In this document: in pieces, positions 24,755-33,099 of the stretch
How positions within the stretch are numbered: position 1 is the stretch's first letter
Layout: every line of letters begins with the position of its first letter
Source: Bacillota bacterium
GTDB taxonomy: Bacteria; Bacillota; Clostridia; Christensenellales; Aristaeellaceae
Length of the DNA: 64,000 bases
Direction of reading: 5' to 3'
Assembly: GCA_023413135.1 (NCBI GenBank)
Contig: JAEZQK010000041.1
Coordinates: forward strand, 1 to 64,000
The notes under the pieces: generated by a model
Told to the model about the DNA's origin: nothing
Database searches by the model: none
What the model saw: only the letters and a program-made list of their open reading frames with translations
Translations under genes and position numbers: made by a program

Positions 24755-26089
24755 TTACGCTGCCAGCGGCCCCGTTCCGCTTTCGATGACCTTCAATATT
24801 TCCCTCTCCTCCCCCGTCAGCGCATCGATATACACCAGGTACTGGGAATCGTCCCAGGCGCCCGAAAACTCATAGCACAGCTTTTCCGTGCCGCGGAAGG
24901 GGATCACGCACAGCCGCGTCTGCAGTATCTCCAGCCTGCTGCTTACCATGTCCCTGGCATCCGTCTCGGTGATTTTTGGTTTATCCAGCTCCCGCTGCCG
25001 GTGGTTCATCCAGTAGTTGTTGGCCTCGATGCCCACGATATCCCCGGTATCCATGCGCACCTGCACCTTCACAAGGTCGGGGTACAAAAGCACGCCGTCC
25101 TGCACGGAAGCATAATTGATTACCGCCAGGCCGTTGTACACCTGGTAATAGCTCTCGATCATTTCCCCAAAGTCCCTGCTTGAAAGAAAAGCCTTCGCCT
25201 TTTCCTTGCACTGGTCCACGGAAAGCGTTTGGCTGAATTCCGCATGCTCGGGCATCATCCACAGCACCTTGCCGCCCTGTCGGGTCACCTCCACGGTAAG
25301 GGTATCATCCGGGATGGTGACCGTAACGCCCCAGGCCGGTATCGCGCCCTGGATCGCCGCGGCCTCCCTGACATCCATCACCCGCTCCGGGCCTACAAAT
25401 TGCCTGGCGATTTCCAGCGCCTGCTCCTTGGTGATCTCCCCCTGGGGCAGTCCCTGTGGCGCGCCCATATGCCTGGCATCGGAAAATGCCCCGTCGTAGA
25501 TCAGCGTGGGATAGTCGATGCCATTATCCTTATCCCCCACCTGCTCCATGGGCCGTGCCTGCGCCTGCATGTCCTGATAAAACATGGGGCTTTCCGCTGA
25601 ATACCGCATGCTTTGAGCGATCATCTGCTGCTGGGCCGCCTGCAATTGCCCCGACAGCAGCACGCAGTTTGTGAGAAGCTGGCTCAGTTGCTGGAGATCT
25701 GTATCAGAAAGCGGCGTGCCGTTGGCCACCTTGAGTACCAGGGTATCGGTATAATCGCCCACCTGCCCAGCAAACTTCACCGTGGGTTCCATGGCCTCGT
25801 GCGAAAGCGGCAGAACGGTCAAATTGTTCTGTACTTCCCACGCCTGGCGGCTCAGATCAGACAAAAGGTCCACGCCCGTTTGCGGTGTTCCCGACACCAG
25901 CAGCTTATTCATTTTGATTTCCATGCTCTGCAATTGGCTGATGGCTTCCAGTACAGAGCTGTAATACACATCCTCCAGCGTCCTTGAGATGCGCGCAGCC
26001 CTCTGTCCCTGATAGACAGCCGTGCCGATGGCCGCCACCAGCGCAAGGGACAGGAAGGTATACAGCAGCATGTGATGCTTTTTCTGCAT
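24755..26089 (-). CDS. ypeB: germination protein YpeB
   Basis: A 444-residue spore protein needed for assembly or stability of the cortex-lytic enzyme SleB. An N-terminal membrane anchor (LLYTFLSLALVAAIGTAVY) is followed by a helical region and C-terminal PepSY-like domains (ITKEQALEIARQFVG, ITETDARDMVSSRLEILQTR). The ATG at 26089 is chosen for its GGGAGGG ribosome binding site. It follows sleB by 13 bases, the order known from Bacillus, where both proteins depend on each other in the spore. Length and layout are normal. Confidence 0.93.
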   Translation of the reverse strand: MQKKHHMLLYTFLSLALVAAIGTAVYQGQRAARISRTLEDVYYSSVLEAISQLQSMEIKMNKLLVSGTPQTGVDLLSDLSRQAWEVQNNLTVLPLSHEAMEPTVKFAGQVGDYTDTLVLKVANGTPLSDTDLQQLSQLLTNCVLLSGQLQAAQQQMIAQSMRYSAESPMFYQDMQAQARPMEQVGDKDNGIDYPTLIYDGAFSDARHMGAPQGLPQGEITKEQALEIARQFVGPERVMDVREAAAIQGAIPAWGVTVTIPDDTLTVEVTRQGGKVLWMMPEHAEFSQTLSVDQCKEKAKAFLSSRDFGEMIESYYQVYNGLAVINYASVQDGVLLYPDLVKVQVRMDTGDIVGIEANNYWMNHRQRELDKPKITETDARDMVSSRLEILQTRLCVIPFRGTEKLCYEFSGAWDDSQYLVYIDALTGEEREILKVIESGTGPLAA

Positions 26090-26102
26090 GCGCTTTCCCT
26101 CC

Positions 26103-26777
26103 CTATATGGCAAAATTGTGCCGGCCGATGGACAGTGTCACCTGCCGTGTCCATATCCATCTGTTGGTGGCGGTGGCAGGATTGTAGTAGTATATCGCAC
26201 CGCCGGTGGGATCCCAGCCGTTCATGGCATCCCTGGCGGCCCGTATGCTGTCCTGGCTTGGCGTTAAATTGATCTGCCCGTCCCACACCGCGTCATACGC
26301 GCCCGGCTGGTAGATGACACCGCTGATGGTATTGGGGAAAGAGGGGCTTTTGACACGGTTTAGGACCACCGCTCCAACCGCCACCTGGCCGATGTATGGC
26401 TCGCCCCTGGCCTCGCCGTTGATGAGCCGGGCCAGGGTATATACCTCGCTGTCGTTGAAGCTGCCAACGGAAACAGCTCCGCCGGCCAGCGTGATCCCCA
26501 GCGCCGCCGCCGTAGTCGGGCCTACCACCCCATCTACCTTCAGCCCGTTCTTGCGCTGAAAAAGGACCACCGCATTGTAGGTTTCCTGCCCAAAATATCC
26601 CGTTACCGAACCGTCAAAATAGCCCCATTGCTTCAATTTTCTTTGTATGTTGCCTACCTGATCACCCTGGGAGCCCCAGGCCACCACCTGGGCAAAGGCT
26701 ATCTGCATGGTGGCCAAAAGTAAGATGCCCACCGCCAGTGTGGTCAGTGCCGATATTTTCCCGCCTTGCCTGCGCAC
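26103..26777 (-). CDS. sleB: spore cortex-lytic enzyme SleB
   Basis: A 224-residue lytic transglycosylase that opens spore cortex peptidoglycan during germination. A signal peptide (about 1-29) precedes a PG_binding_1 repeat domain (about 33-95; GSQGDQVGNIQRKLKQWGYF, VDGVVGPTTAAALG) and the catalytic SleB domain (about 105-224) whose Glu lies in LARLINGEARGEPYIGQVAV. The start is GTG at 26777, seven bases after AAGGGGG. A sigma-G-like promoter lies upstream at 26811-26840, matching forespore expression of this gene in Bacillus. Confidence 0.95.
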   Translation of the reverse strand: MRRQGGKISALTTLAVGILLLATMQIAFAQVVAWGSQGDQVGNIQRKLKQWGYFDGSVTGYFGQETYNAVVLFQRKNGLKVDGVVGPTTAAALGITLAGGAVSVGSFNDSEVYTLARLINGEARGEPYIGQVAVGAVVLNRVKSPSFPNTISGVIYQPGAYDAVWDGQINLTPSQDSIRAARDAMNGWDPTGGAIYYYNPATATNRWIWTRQVTLSIGRHNFAI

Positions 26778-26810
26778 GGTATTTCCCCCTTTTTGTTACC
26801 CGTTCAGGCA

Positions 26811-26840
26811 AAGTATGGCGTTCTTTCTAAAAAATCATAC
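26811..26840 (-). promoter_or_regulatory. candidate sigma-G promoter of sleB-ypeB
   Basis: On the minus strand GTATG (26836-26840) and CATACTT (26811-26817) are 18 bp apart, close to the known sigma-G pattern (GYATR, 17-18 bp, CATAMTA). The site overlaps the end of spoIIR and starts transcription about 30 bp before sleB. Confidence 0.55.
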
Positions 26841-27440
26841 GGGCGTAAACAGGGGCCAGCCACGAAAAATGTCCTCGAACCACCAGGAAAAGGCGGCCTC
26901 TGCATCACCTTTCGTCTGTTCCGCGGGCAGCGGCTGTTCCGTTAAAATTGGCTGCTCATTGGATGAAAGGCTCAAACAGAGGCTGGGAAAAAGCACGCAC
27001 CACCAGTTTTTGCCCTCACCTTCCCCCAATACGATGCGCAGCGCTTTGTATTCCCCCGCCGGCACCAAAACGTTCCCATACCATCTGTCGGGAAAGGAAA
27101 ACACGCCCACCTGGGCCGATACTTTTCCAAAAAATCCTTCTTCTTTTGCGGCGGATATGGCCGCATCCTCCAAGGCCTGCTTGTTGTACTCAAGATAGGC
27201 CAACATATCTCCCGCGGTTTCCTGCCGGGAAAGGGCATCCCGCCAGGCTAAAAGCACCTTGTCCCGCACGCACAGCTTGATGCGCTGGTTTTCATCGTCG
27301 TCTCCCGCCGCTACTACGTGCAGGCGGATGATCTCCCCCGTTTTCAAAGCCTCCCGTAGTTTCATTTCCTCGGTCTGGGCAAAGGCCGTGCGGCCCAGCA
27401 GAAGCAATGCTGCCAAAGTACATAAAAACACCCTGCGCAT
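26835..27440 (-). CDS. spoIIR: stage II sporulation protein R
   Basis: A 201-residue secreted signalling protein of sporulation. A signal peptide (MRRVFLCTLAALLLLGRTAF) is followed by the conserved IRLHVVAAGDDDENQRIKL segment and by YKALRIVLGEGEGKNWWCVL with FPSLCL, which define the family. SpoIIR is made in the forespore and triggers SpoIIGA to process pro-sigma-E in the mother cell. The C-terminal 40 residues are variable. Its presence together with sleB and ypeB is strong evidence for a spore former. Confidence 0.95.
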   Translation of the reverse strand: MRRVFLCTLAALLLLGRTAFAQTEEMKLREALKTGEIIRLHVVAAGDDDENQRIKLCVRDKVLLAWRDALSRQETAGDMLAYLEYNKQALEDAAISAAKEEGFFGKVSAQVGVFSFPDRWYGNVLVPAGEYKALRIVLGEGEGKNWWCVLFPSLCLSLSSNEQPILTEQPLPAEQTKGDAEAAFSWWFEDIFRGWPLFTPV

Positions 27441-27502
27441 GCAGTACCCCCCTTAACGGTTTCTGCATACAGGGTGTCCAATGGCAGTATATTTTATGTA
27501 TG

Positions 27503-28384
27503 TCACTCTTCCTGGAAAATCAGCCCTTCCAGGCAGGTATGGGTCATAAAGCAGGCCGGCCACCGCCTTTTCAAGGCGCCCAAAGCCGAACGGGCATGCA
27601 CGGCGCTGGCGAATACGCCGTACACCGCGGAACCGCTGCCCGTCATCATGGCCTGCCGAGCCCCCGCAAGGCGCAGCGCCTGCACCGCGACACGTATCTC
27701 CGGGCGCAGTGTTTCGCTGGTGGGCTGCAACGCGTTGCCCATGGCATGGCACAAAACAGTGAGATCGCCCTGCTCCAGCGCCAGGATGGCTGACTGCGTA
27801 TCCGGCCTGGAAGACTCAGGTGTCTTCTCCCATTCCAAGGTTGTGAATACCTTTTTGGTGCCCAGGCCCCGGCAGGGCTGCACCACCACCAGCCAGAACT
27901 GCCGTGCGCAGGGAAGAGGCTCCAATATTTCTCCAATGCCCCTGGCGCGCATAAGGCCGCCCCGCAAGCAAAAAGGCACGTCAGCCCCTGCCGCAAGGCC
28001 TATTTTTTGCAGTTCCTCCACAGACAGCGAAAGCTCCCACAGTTTATTCAGCCCCGCCAGCACCGCGGCGGCGTCTGCGCTGCCCCCGCCCATGCCGGCC
28101 CCGATGGGAATGTTCTTTTGCAGGTAAATGTCCGCGCCTTTTGTGCATCCCGTAGCCTCTTTCAATGCCTTGGCGGCCTTCAATACCAGGTTGTCCTCGG
28201 TGTCCGGAACCCTGGCCCCCTGGGACAGGCGAAGCGTCAGCGTTTCGCCGGGCGCAAGCATGATGGTATCACAAAGCGCCACCGACTGCAAAAGCATATC
28301 CAGCTGATGATACCCGTCCGGCTGTTTCCCCAATACGTCCAGCGTCCAGTTGATCTTAGCCCGGGCCATCACCTGCATGTCCAT
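27503..28384 (-). CDS. ispE: 4-diphosphocytidyl-2-C-methyl-D-erythritol kinase IspE
   Basis: A 293-residue GHMP kinase of the MEP isoprenoid pathway. It phosphorylates CDP-methylerythritol at the 2-position. ARAKINWTLDVLGKQPDGYH at the N-terminus and the ATP loop NIPIGAGMGGGSADAAA (about 91-107) are canonical; TGSGSAVYG near the C-terminus is the third GHMP motif. Length is normal. An internal ATG at codon 6 is an alternative start. It is divergent from the YwiB-like gene. Neighbouring sporulation genes are the common genomic context in Clostridia. Confidence 0.95.
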   Translation of the reverse strand: MDMQVMARAKINWTLDVLGKQPDGYHQLDMLLQSVALCDTIMLAPGETLTLRLSQGARVPDTEDNLVLKAAKALKEATGCTKGADIYLQKNIPIGAGMGGGSADAAAVLAGLNKLWELSLSVEELQKIGLAAGADVPFCLRGGLMRARGIGEILEPLPCARQFWLVVVQPCRGLGTKKVFTTLEWEKTPESSRPDTQSAILALEQGDLTVLCHAMGNALQPTSETLRPEIRVAVQALRLAGARQAMMTGSGSAVYGVFASAVHARSALGALKRRWPACFMTHTCLEGLIFQEE

Positions 28385-28501
28385 CCCCCCTGGGTGCTAT
28401 TATAGCAGAGGGGCAAAGCCCCATCAAGAAAATAACATTCGTTTTCATTCTCAGGTTCTTCATGGTATAATGATAGTATCCATTAGAAAGGGGATGATGT
28501 C

Positions 28502-28945
28502 ATGCGTACACCTTCCATCCCCGTGCTATTATCCGTCACCGGGCAAAGCCAGCAGGATGGCCAGCAGGAGGAGCGAATCCACCTGGTCACCACTGGGCAC
28601 CTGAACAAGACGGAGCGGGGCTTTTCCCTGCATTATGAGGAAACACAGCCCGACAGCGGCGAAACCAGCCACATCACCCTGGATATGGAAAGGGGAAGCG
28701 TCACCATGGTCAGGGACGGCTCCTACGCCACCAGCATGGTGTTTGAAAAAGGCCGCCGCTTTCAGGGCAATTACCGTACCCCCATGGGCGATCTGGAAAT
28801 GGGGATATATGCCACCAAAGTGCAATACTCCGCCAATGAAGAAAAGGGCGACGTATCGCTGCAATACCAGCTTGACCTGCAGGGCCAGTTTGTGGCCATG
28901 CATGAACTGAAGGTTCTCTTCGTGCGTCAGGATGCGCCTTCATGA
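28502..28945 (+). CDS. YwiB-like DUF1934 beta-barrel protein
   Basis: A 147-residue calycin-like small beta-barrel protein of the DUF1934/YwiB group (HLVTTGHLNKTERGFSLHYE, VTMVRDGSYATSMVFEKG, LQYQLDLQGQFVAMHELKV). No reaction is known; it is typically cytoplasmic and often lies near pyrG or argS in Firmicutes, as here. TATAAT near 28462 with TTTCAT 17 bp upstream suggests its promoter. It overlaps the next gene by four bases (ATGA), so the three following genes are probably one translationally coupled unit. Confidence 0.82.
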   Translation: MRTPSIPVLLSVTGQSQQDGQQEERIHLVTTGHLNKTERGFSLHYEETQPDSGETSHITLDMERGSVTMVRDGSYATSMVFEKGRRFQGNYRTPMGDLEMGIYATKVQYSANEEKGDVSLQYQLDLQGQFVAMHELKVLFVRQDAPS

Positions 28946-29484
28946 TAAACCTGATACATAACCTGCGAAGGGAGGCCAATGATCTTTTTGAAAAGGCGTG
29001 CCTCCCTGACCGCCCGCCTTTTTTGCGCCGGGCCCAAAGCGATGATTTTCTTTTGTGCAGCGACGCGCCAAGAAGGCTTTCCGATGCCGCCCACGGGGCA
29101 CAGCTTTTTCTTGAAGCCGGTCTGATATTGGCGGAAGGGGACGGCCTGTGGTTCCTGGATGCGCGGAAAGCGGATTACGGGCGGCTTGACGCTTCCCTGC
29201 CCATGGACATGCCCCAAAGGCCAACGGACGAAAAATACCTGGACCTTTGGTCGCTGTGCCGGATGCTTTGCGAGCATCCCGGCGATGCTGCGTACCAGCC
29301 CTTATGGGCCGTACGCCGCACGGTCAAGGCCATTGAGGCGGGCGAGGCATCAGTCATTTCCCTGGCGGAAGATCTGCCGCCTTATTTGGCAGAACTGCTG
29401 CGAAAAAAAGAATCCCTGCCTTCCTTGGCAGGGAAACTGCTGGCCCAGTGGCTGAAACAGAAGATGCGAGAGGAGACGGTTTGA
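28942..29484 (+). CDS. conserved-looking protein of unknown function
   Basis: A 180-residue soluble protein that I do not recognise. It is rich in Leu, Ala and Asp, with helical stretches (IHNLRREANDLFEKACLP; YLAELLRKKESLPSLAGKLL) around a more beta-like centre (LILAEGDGLWFLDARKADYG). It has no signal peptide, membrane segment or metal motif. It overlaps the DUF1934 gene upstream (ATGA) and the MBL-fold gene downstream (TGATG), which argues that it is a real gene working with them. Codon use resembles its neighbours. Confidence 0.75.
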   Translation: MINLIHNLRREANDLFEKACLPDRPPFLRRAQSDDFLLCSDAPRRLSDAAHGAQLFLEAGLILAEGDGLWFLDARKADYGRLDASLPMDMPQRPTDEKYLDLWSLCRMLCEHPGDAAYQPLWAVRRTVKAIEAGEASVISLAEDLPPYLAELLRKKESLPSLAGKLLAQWLKQKMREETV

Positions 29485-30149
29485 TGCTCATCACCTATTA
29501 CGGGCACGCACTTTTCACCCTGGAGACGGCGGATGGATACACCCTTGTTACCGACCCCTACGATGCGTCCATAGGTTACCCCATGGGCCGGCTTCGGGGA
29601 GAAGTGGTCACCGTCAGCCATGAGCACCACGACCACAACAACATTTCGTTGGTGGAGGGAAATCCCATCGTATTAAGGAGCGAAGGGACGTCCGAACCCC
29701 TGCAAGGCGTGCGCGTCACCGGTTTCCCCTCCTTCCACGATGAGGAGCAGGGCGCCCGCCGGGGCAGAAACATGCTGTTCCTGATGGAAATGGACGGCTT
29801 GCGGCTTGTACACCTGGGCGATCTGGGCCACGAGCTGAACCATGCAGCAGCAAGCGCCTTAGGCCGGGTGGATGTTTTGATGGTGCCGGTAGGCGGCTAC
29901 TATACCATCGATGCTCATCAGGCGGTGCGTTTGTGCCAAGCCTTGCAGCCCCGGATCATCCTCCCCATGCATTACAGTACCGCCTTAAGCAGCAGACTGC
30001 CGATCGCCCCGGTAGAGGATTTTTTGAAGGCGCTGGATGTGTACCCCGCTCCCATGCCCCTTTTGCGCGTTACCAAGGAAGATCTGTCCGCGCAGCCCCG
30101 CGTGGCGCTGCTTTCGCCGCGTTCCCTGCCGGTATCGTTCGGGGGCTAA
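29484..30149 (+). CDS. MBL-fold metal-dependent hydrolase (UlaG-like)
   Basis: A 221-residue metallo-beta-lactamase-fold protein. The metal-binding motif appears as TVSHEHHDHNN (HxHxDH), and GDLGHEL and LPMHYST supply further ligands. The family includes UlaG-type lactonases and RNase Z-like enzymes; proteins of this short type are usually of unknown substrate. ATG at 29484 overlaps the previous stop, so it is translated by coupling. An alternative upstream in-frame start at 29448 would overlap the preceding gene further and is less likely. Confidence 0.87.
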   Translation: MLITYYGHALFTLETADGYTLVTDPYDASIGYPMGRLRGEVVTVSHEHHDHNNISLVEGNPIVLRSEGTSEPLQGVRVTGFPSFHDEEQGARRGRNMLFLMEMDGLRLVHLGDLGHELNHAAASALGRVDVLMVPVGGYYTIDAHQAVRLCQALQPRIILPMHYSTALSSRLPIAPVEDFLKALDVYPAPMPLLRVTKEDLSAQPRVALLSPRSLPVSFGG

Positions 30150-30188
30150 AAAGGTACAATATGTTTCGCATGAAAAGAGGATGGCTAG

Positions 30189-30557
30189 ATGGCCGGACGA
30201 ACATTCGATAAAATCTTCGGTACAGTCATCTGGGGCTTTATGCTGCTTGTGATCCCCTTTTGCATCATCTGGTGGACAGCCTATATGCTGACACAGGAGA
30301 CCTCGGCCATTATCATCGGATGCATCCTGGGGGCGGCAGCAGGAATTGCCTGCAACATTTTGCTCTTGAGAAAATTGGCAGCCCGGCTTTATTCCCAAAG
30401 AACATGGGTTGCCGTTCTCCTGCTTGTTTTGTACTCCGTGGGGATTTTCGGCTTTTTTATGGGCGTTCCTGTATTCAACCTTCTGGCCGGGGCGCTGGCA
30501 GCCATATATATTGGCCGCCAGGCCAAGGTATGGGCCATGACAGCGGATACTTTTTAA
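30189..30557 (+). CDS. small four-helix membrane protein of unknown function
   Basis: A 122-residue protein with about four membrane segments (VIWGFMLLVIPFCIIWWTAY, AIIIGCILGAAAGIACNILL, WVAVLLLVLYSVGIFGFFMG, FNLLAGALAAIYIGRQA). I do not recognise the family. Its end overlaps the next small membrane gene by 28 bases in another frame. AAAGAGGA lies upstream of the ATG. The overlap suggests that the two small proteins act together in the membrane. Confidence 0.7.
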   Translation: MAGRTFDKIFGTVIWGFMLLVIPFCIIWWTAYMLTQETSAIIIGCILGAAAGIACNILLLRKLAARLYSQRTWVAVLLLVLYSVGIFGFFMGVPVFNLLAGALAAIYIGRQAKVWAMTADTF

Positions 30558-30796
30558 AGCGGCTGAGACAAACCCAAAGCCTGCTGTTTTTTGTACTGTT
30601 CGCCATTTGCGGAGCATCGGCCTATCTGGCGCTGTCAGATACCCATACGGCCGCCAACCTGGAAGGCATGCTCTCATTGGGCTTCCCGCTGACACAGCCC
30701 ATGCTGCTGGCCATCATTCTGGCAGGCGGCGCCTTGCTCCTTGTTCTTCAGGCCGTCCTGGTAAAGGGGCTGGCTTCCTTGGCCTATCGCAGATAA
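30530..30796 (+). CDS. small two-helix membrane protein of unknown function
   Basis: An 88-residue protein with two membrane segments (LLFFVLFAICGASAYLALSD and PMLLAIILAGGALLLVLQAV) and a basic N-terminus (YFLKRLRQTQ). The ATG at 30530 lies inside the end of the previous membrane gene. The hydrophobicity pattern and the absence of a competing gene support it, but the family is not recognised and the ribosome binding site is weak. Confidence 0.6.
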   Translation: MGHDSGYFLKRLRQTQSLLFFVLFAICGASAYLALSDTHTAANLEGMLSLGFPLTQPMLLAIILAGGALLLVLQAVLVKGLASLAYRR

Positions 30797-30858
30797 AAGA
30801 GCTTGCCGGAAGGCCCGAAAATGGTTGCTGGAAATCTCCTACCAACGGCGATTTTCCC

Positions 30859-30887
30859 TTGACATGTCCTCACCCAGCTATTACAAT
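30859..30887 (+). promoter_or_regulatory. sigma-A promoter of pyrG
   Basis: TTGACA (30859-30864) and TACAAT (30882-30887) are 17 bp apart, about 78 bp before the pyrG ATG. The leader has a GC-rich stretch (CTGCCGGCAGCGTCCGCTGG) that could fold, but the G-run attenuation site known for Bacillus pyrG is not evident. Confidence 0.75.
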
Positions 30888-30964
30888 ATACGCATTGTGT
30901 TTTTGTATCTGCCGGCAGCGTCCGCTGGACCGGCGTTTCATTATGCGTAAAAGGAGCGTCCCTT

Positions 30965-32560
30965 ATGGCTACGAAATTCGTGTTCGTCACCGGCGGCGTC
31001 GTATCCTCCCTTGGCAAAGGCATCACCACCGCTTCCCTGGGCCGCCTCTTAAAGGCCCGCGGGTTCAAAATTTCCCTCCAGAAAATCGATCCTTATTACA
31101 ATGTGGATCCGGGGTTACTCAGCCCCCTGCAGCACGGTGAGGCCTTTATTACCGACGACGGCGTGGCTGCCGACCTGGACCTTGGCCACTATGAGCGCTT
31201 TACGGATGTGCTCCTTACGGGGGAGGCCAGTGTCACCACCGGCAAAATCCATAAGCTGGTGATGGAACGGGAGCTCCGGGGCGAGTACAAGGGCGGTACC
31301 GTACAGGTAGTGCCCCACGTGACCAACGAAATCAAGCAGGCCATCTGGGCTGCCGCCCAGGATAGCGGTGCGGATATCGCGCTGGTGGAGATCGGCGGCA
31401 CGGTGGGCGATATGGAATCCGCTCCCTTCCTGGAGGCCATCCGGCAGATGCGCTGGGATCTAGGCGACCAGGATAGCTGCTTTATTCATGTGACGCTGCT
31501 TCCCTATATTTCAGTGGCGGGAGAATTAAAAACAAAACCCACCCAGCACTCGGTGAAAAATTTGCGGGCCATCGGCATCCAGCCGGATGTGATCGTCTGC
31601 CGCACAGAAAAGCGCATTACCAGGGAAGCCAAGGAAAAGATTGCGCTGTTTTGCAATGTGAAGGCCACCCACGTGGTTCAAAATGTGGATGTAGCTTCCC
31701 TGTACGAAGTGCCCCTGATGATGGAGGAGGAAGGCTTGGCCGACATCGTCTGCGAGCAGTTGGGGCTCGATCATCCCGTCAGCGACATGAGCGGCTGGAA
31801 GGCCATGCTGGAACGCTACCGCCATCCCGAATCCCAGGTGAAGATCGCGCTGGTGGGCAAATATGTGGCGCTCCGGGACGCCTACCTGTCCGTGGCTGAA
31901 GCCCTCACCCACGCCGGGATCGCAGGAAAGACCGCTGTGACCATCGAATGGTTAAATTCCGAAAACATTACGGATGAAAACGCTGCCAAGGTTCTTAGCG
32001 GGTTTGACGGCATCATCGTCCCCGGCGGCTTTGGTGACCGGGGTGCGGAAGGCATGATCGCCGCCGCCGCTTACGCCAGACTTAAGCGCATACCTTTCCT
32101 GGCTATCGGCTTTGGCATGCAGCTGGCGGTGGTGGAAGCCTGCCGGAATCTGCTGCATCTTTCAAGCGCCAATTCCGCCGAGGTGGACCCGCAGACGCCC
32201 CATCCCGTGGTCTATATTCCGGAAAGCCGGCTATGCCAAAACGGTAACCGCAGCGCCGCACGCATGGGCACCGGCACCGTGCTTTTGCAGGAAGGGCTGA
32301 TCCGTTCTCTGTATGTCAGCGATACCATCAGGGAGCGCCACGGCAACCGCTACGAAGTGGCTCCCATCTATGTAGGTGCGCTGGCGGAAAAGGGTTTCCT
32401 GTGCGTAGGCCGGTGCGAAACGGAAGGATATCCGGAGGCTTTCGAGATAAAGGACCATCCTTTCTACGCGGCGGTTTTATACCACCCCGAGTTCCTCTCC
32501 CGCCCCGACCGGGCCCATCCCCTGTTTTCAGGCTTCATCCGCGCTGCGTTGGAAAAATAA
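30965..32560 (+). CDS. pyrG: CTP synthase lacking the glutaminase nucleophile Cys
   Basis: A 531-residue CTP synthase (UTP + ATP + nitrogen donor to CTP). The synthase half is intact: FVTGGVVSSLGKG, DPYYNVDPG, ADLDLGHYERF with the Mg-binding Asp70, VEIGGTVGDM with Glu142, and TKPTQHSVKNL. The glutamine amidotransferase half keeps the oxyanion segment PGGFGDRG and His507/Glu509 (YHPEF), but the nucleophile motif, normally GICLGMQ, reads AIGFGMQ, so the catalytic Cys is Gly382 (codon GGC at 32108-32110). The usual GGTMRLG-type segment is also changed (AARMGTG). It should be unable to use glutamine and may depend on free ammonia. RBS AAAAGGAG precedes the ATG. Confidence 0.95.
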   Translation: MATKFVFVTGGVVSSLGKGITTASLGRLLKARGFKISLQKIDPYYNVDPGLLSPLQHGEAFITDDGVAADLDLGHYERFTDVLLTGEASVTTGKIHKLVMERELRGEYKGGTVQVVPHVTNEIKQAIWAAAQDSGADIALVEIGGTVGDMESAPFLEAIRQMRWDLGDQDSCFIHVTLLPYISVAGELKTKPTQHSVKNLRAIGIQPDVIVCRTEKRITREAKEKIALFCNVKATHVVQNVDVASLYEVPLMMEEEGLADIVCEQLGLDHPVSDMSGWKAMLERYRHPESQVKIALVGKYVALRDAYLSVAEALTHAGIAGKTAVTIEWLNSENITDENAAKVLSGFDGIIVPGGFGDRGAEGMIAAAAYARLKRIPFLAIGFGMQLAVVEACRNLLHLSSANSAEVDPQTPHPVVYIPESRLCQNGNRSAARMGTGTVLLQEGLIRSLYVSDTIRERHGNRYEVAPIYVGALAEKGFLCVGRCETEGYPEAFEIKDHPFYAAVLYHPEFLSRPDRAHPLFSGFIRAALEK

Positions 32561-32573
32561 TCGTTATAAGAAT

Positions 32574-32611
32574 ACCCCCGCTGCCTGCTCTAGGCCGCGG
32601 GGGTGTTTTTT
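32574..32611 (+). terminator. intrinsic terminator of pyrG
   Basis: ACCCCCGC (32574-32581) pairs with GCGGGGGT (32597-32604), followed by GTTTTTT. It lies 13 bases after the pyrG stop and just ahead of the convergent membrane-protein gene. Confidence 0.85.
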
Positions 32612-32619
32612 GCTTATTC

Positions 32620-33099
32620 CTATTCGATGGTATCGACCTTCGTTTTCAGTTCGGTGAGCAGCGTCAACAGCTGCGTTTGCGGCTCCTTTGTCTGCTGCCC
32701 TGTTTGCAGCCTGGCATCGAACGTATCGATTACCGTATAAATAGCGTCAAACACGCTCGCATCCACCACATGCTGGCCGTTCCCTTTCAGTCCTACATGG
32801 ATCTGCTGCAGCGTTTGCATGGCGTATACATGCTGCCTAAGTTTCCCCAGCAGGTTAGCGGTGTTGGATCCCCCTGTGCGGGACAGGTTGTTCACCTGGG
32901 TGATGGCATGGCCTGCCTCGCTGCGCATGCGCTCCCGGTAAAGTGCCTGCTCCTTTCCCTCAAACCGCATGGCGTTGCCGCCAAGGATGCCCAATACCAC
33001 CACTGCGATGACCAGCAAGATGGAAAGCACCTTGCCAACCTGCTGCCTCATGCGCTGTGCGCCCGTGTTGCCCCGCATTTGCTGCGAATACCGGTACAT
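32620..33099 (-). CDS. membrane-anchored protein of unknown function
   Basis: A 159-residue protein with a basic cytoplasmic N-terminus (about 1-24), one membrane segment (VLSILLVIAVVVLGILGGNA) and an extracytoplasmic helical domain of about 110 residues (EAGHAITQVNNLSR, LGKLRQHVYAMQTLQQIH, LTLLTELKTKVDTIE). I do not recognise the family. Helical periodicity suggests a coiled coil or bundle. It is convergent with pyrG and has a promoter at 33244-33272, giving a leader of about 140 bases. Confidence 0.75.
   Translation of the reverse strand: MYRYSQQMRGNTGAQRMRQQVGKVLSILLVIAVVVLGILGGNAMRFEGKEQALYRERMRSEAGHAITQVNNLSRTGGSNTANLLGKLRQHVYAMQTLQQIHVGLKGNGQHVVDASVFDAIYTVIDTFDARLQTGQQTKEPQTQLLTLLTELKTKVDTIE

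Noticed and set aside
27427..27479. Inverted repeat with ACACCCTG arms between spoIIR and ispE as a terminator
   Set aside because: It lacks a T-run on either strand and includes the spoIIR start region. A role in the spoIIR leader is possible but not supported.
30260..30796. 178-codon frame covering both small membrane proteins
   Set aside because: The first half is out of frame with the clear membrane protein at 30189-30557 and has no hydrophobic pattern. Only the part from 30530 on looks like protein.
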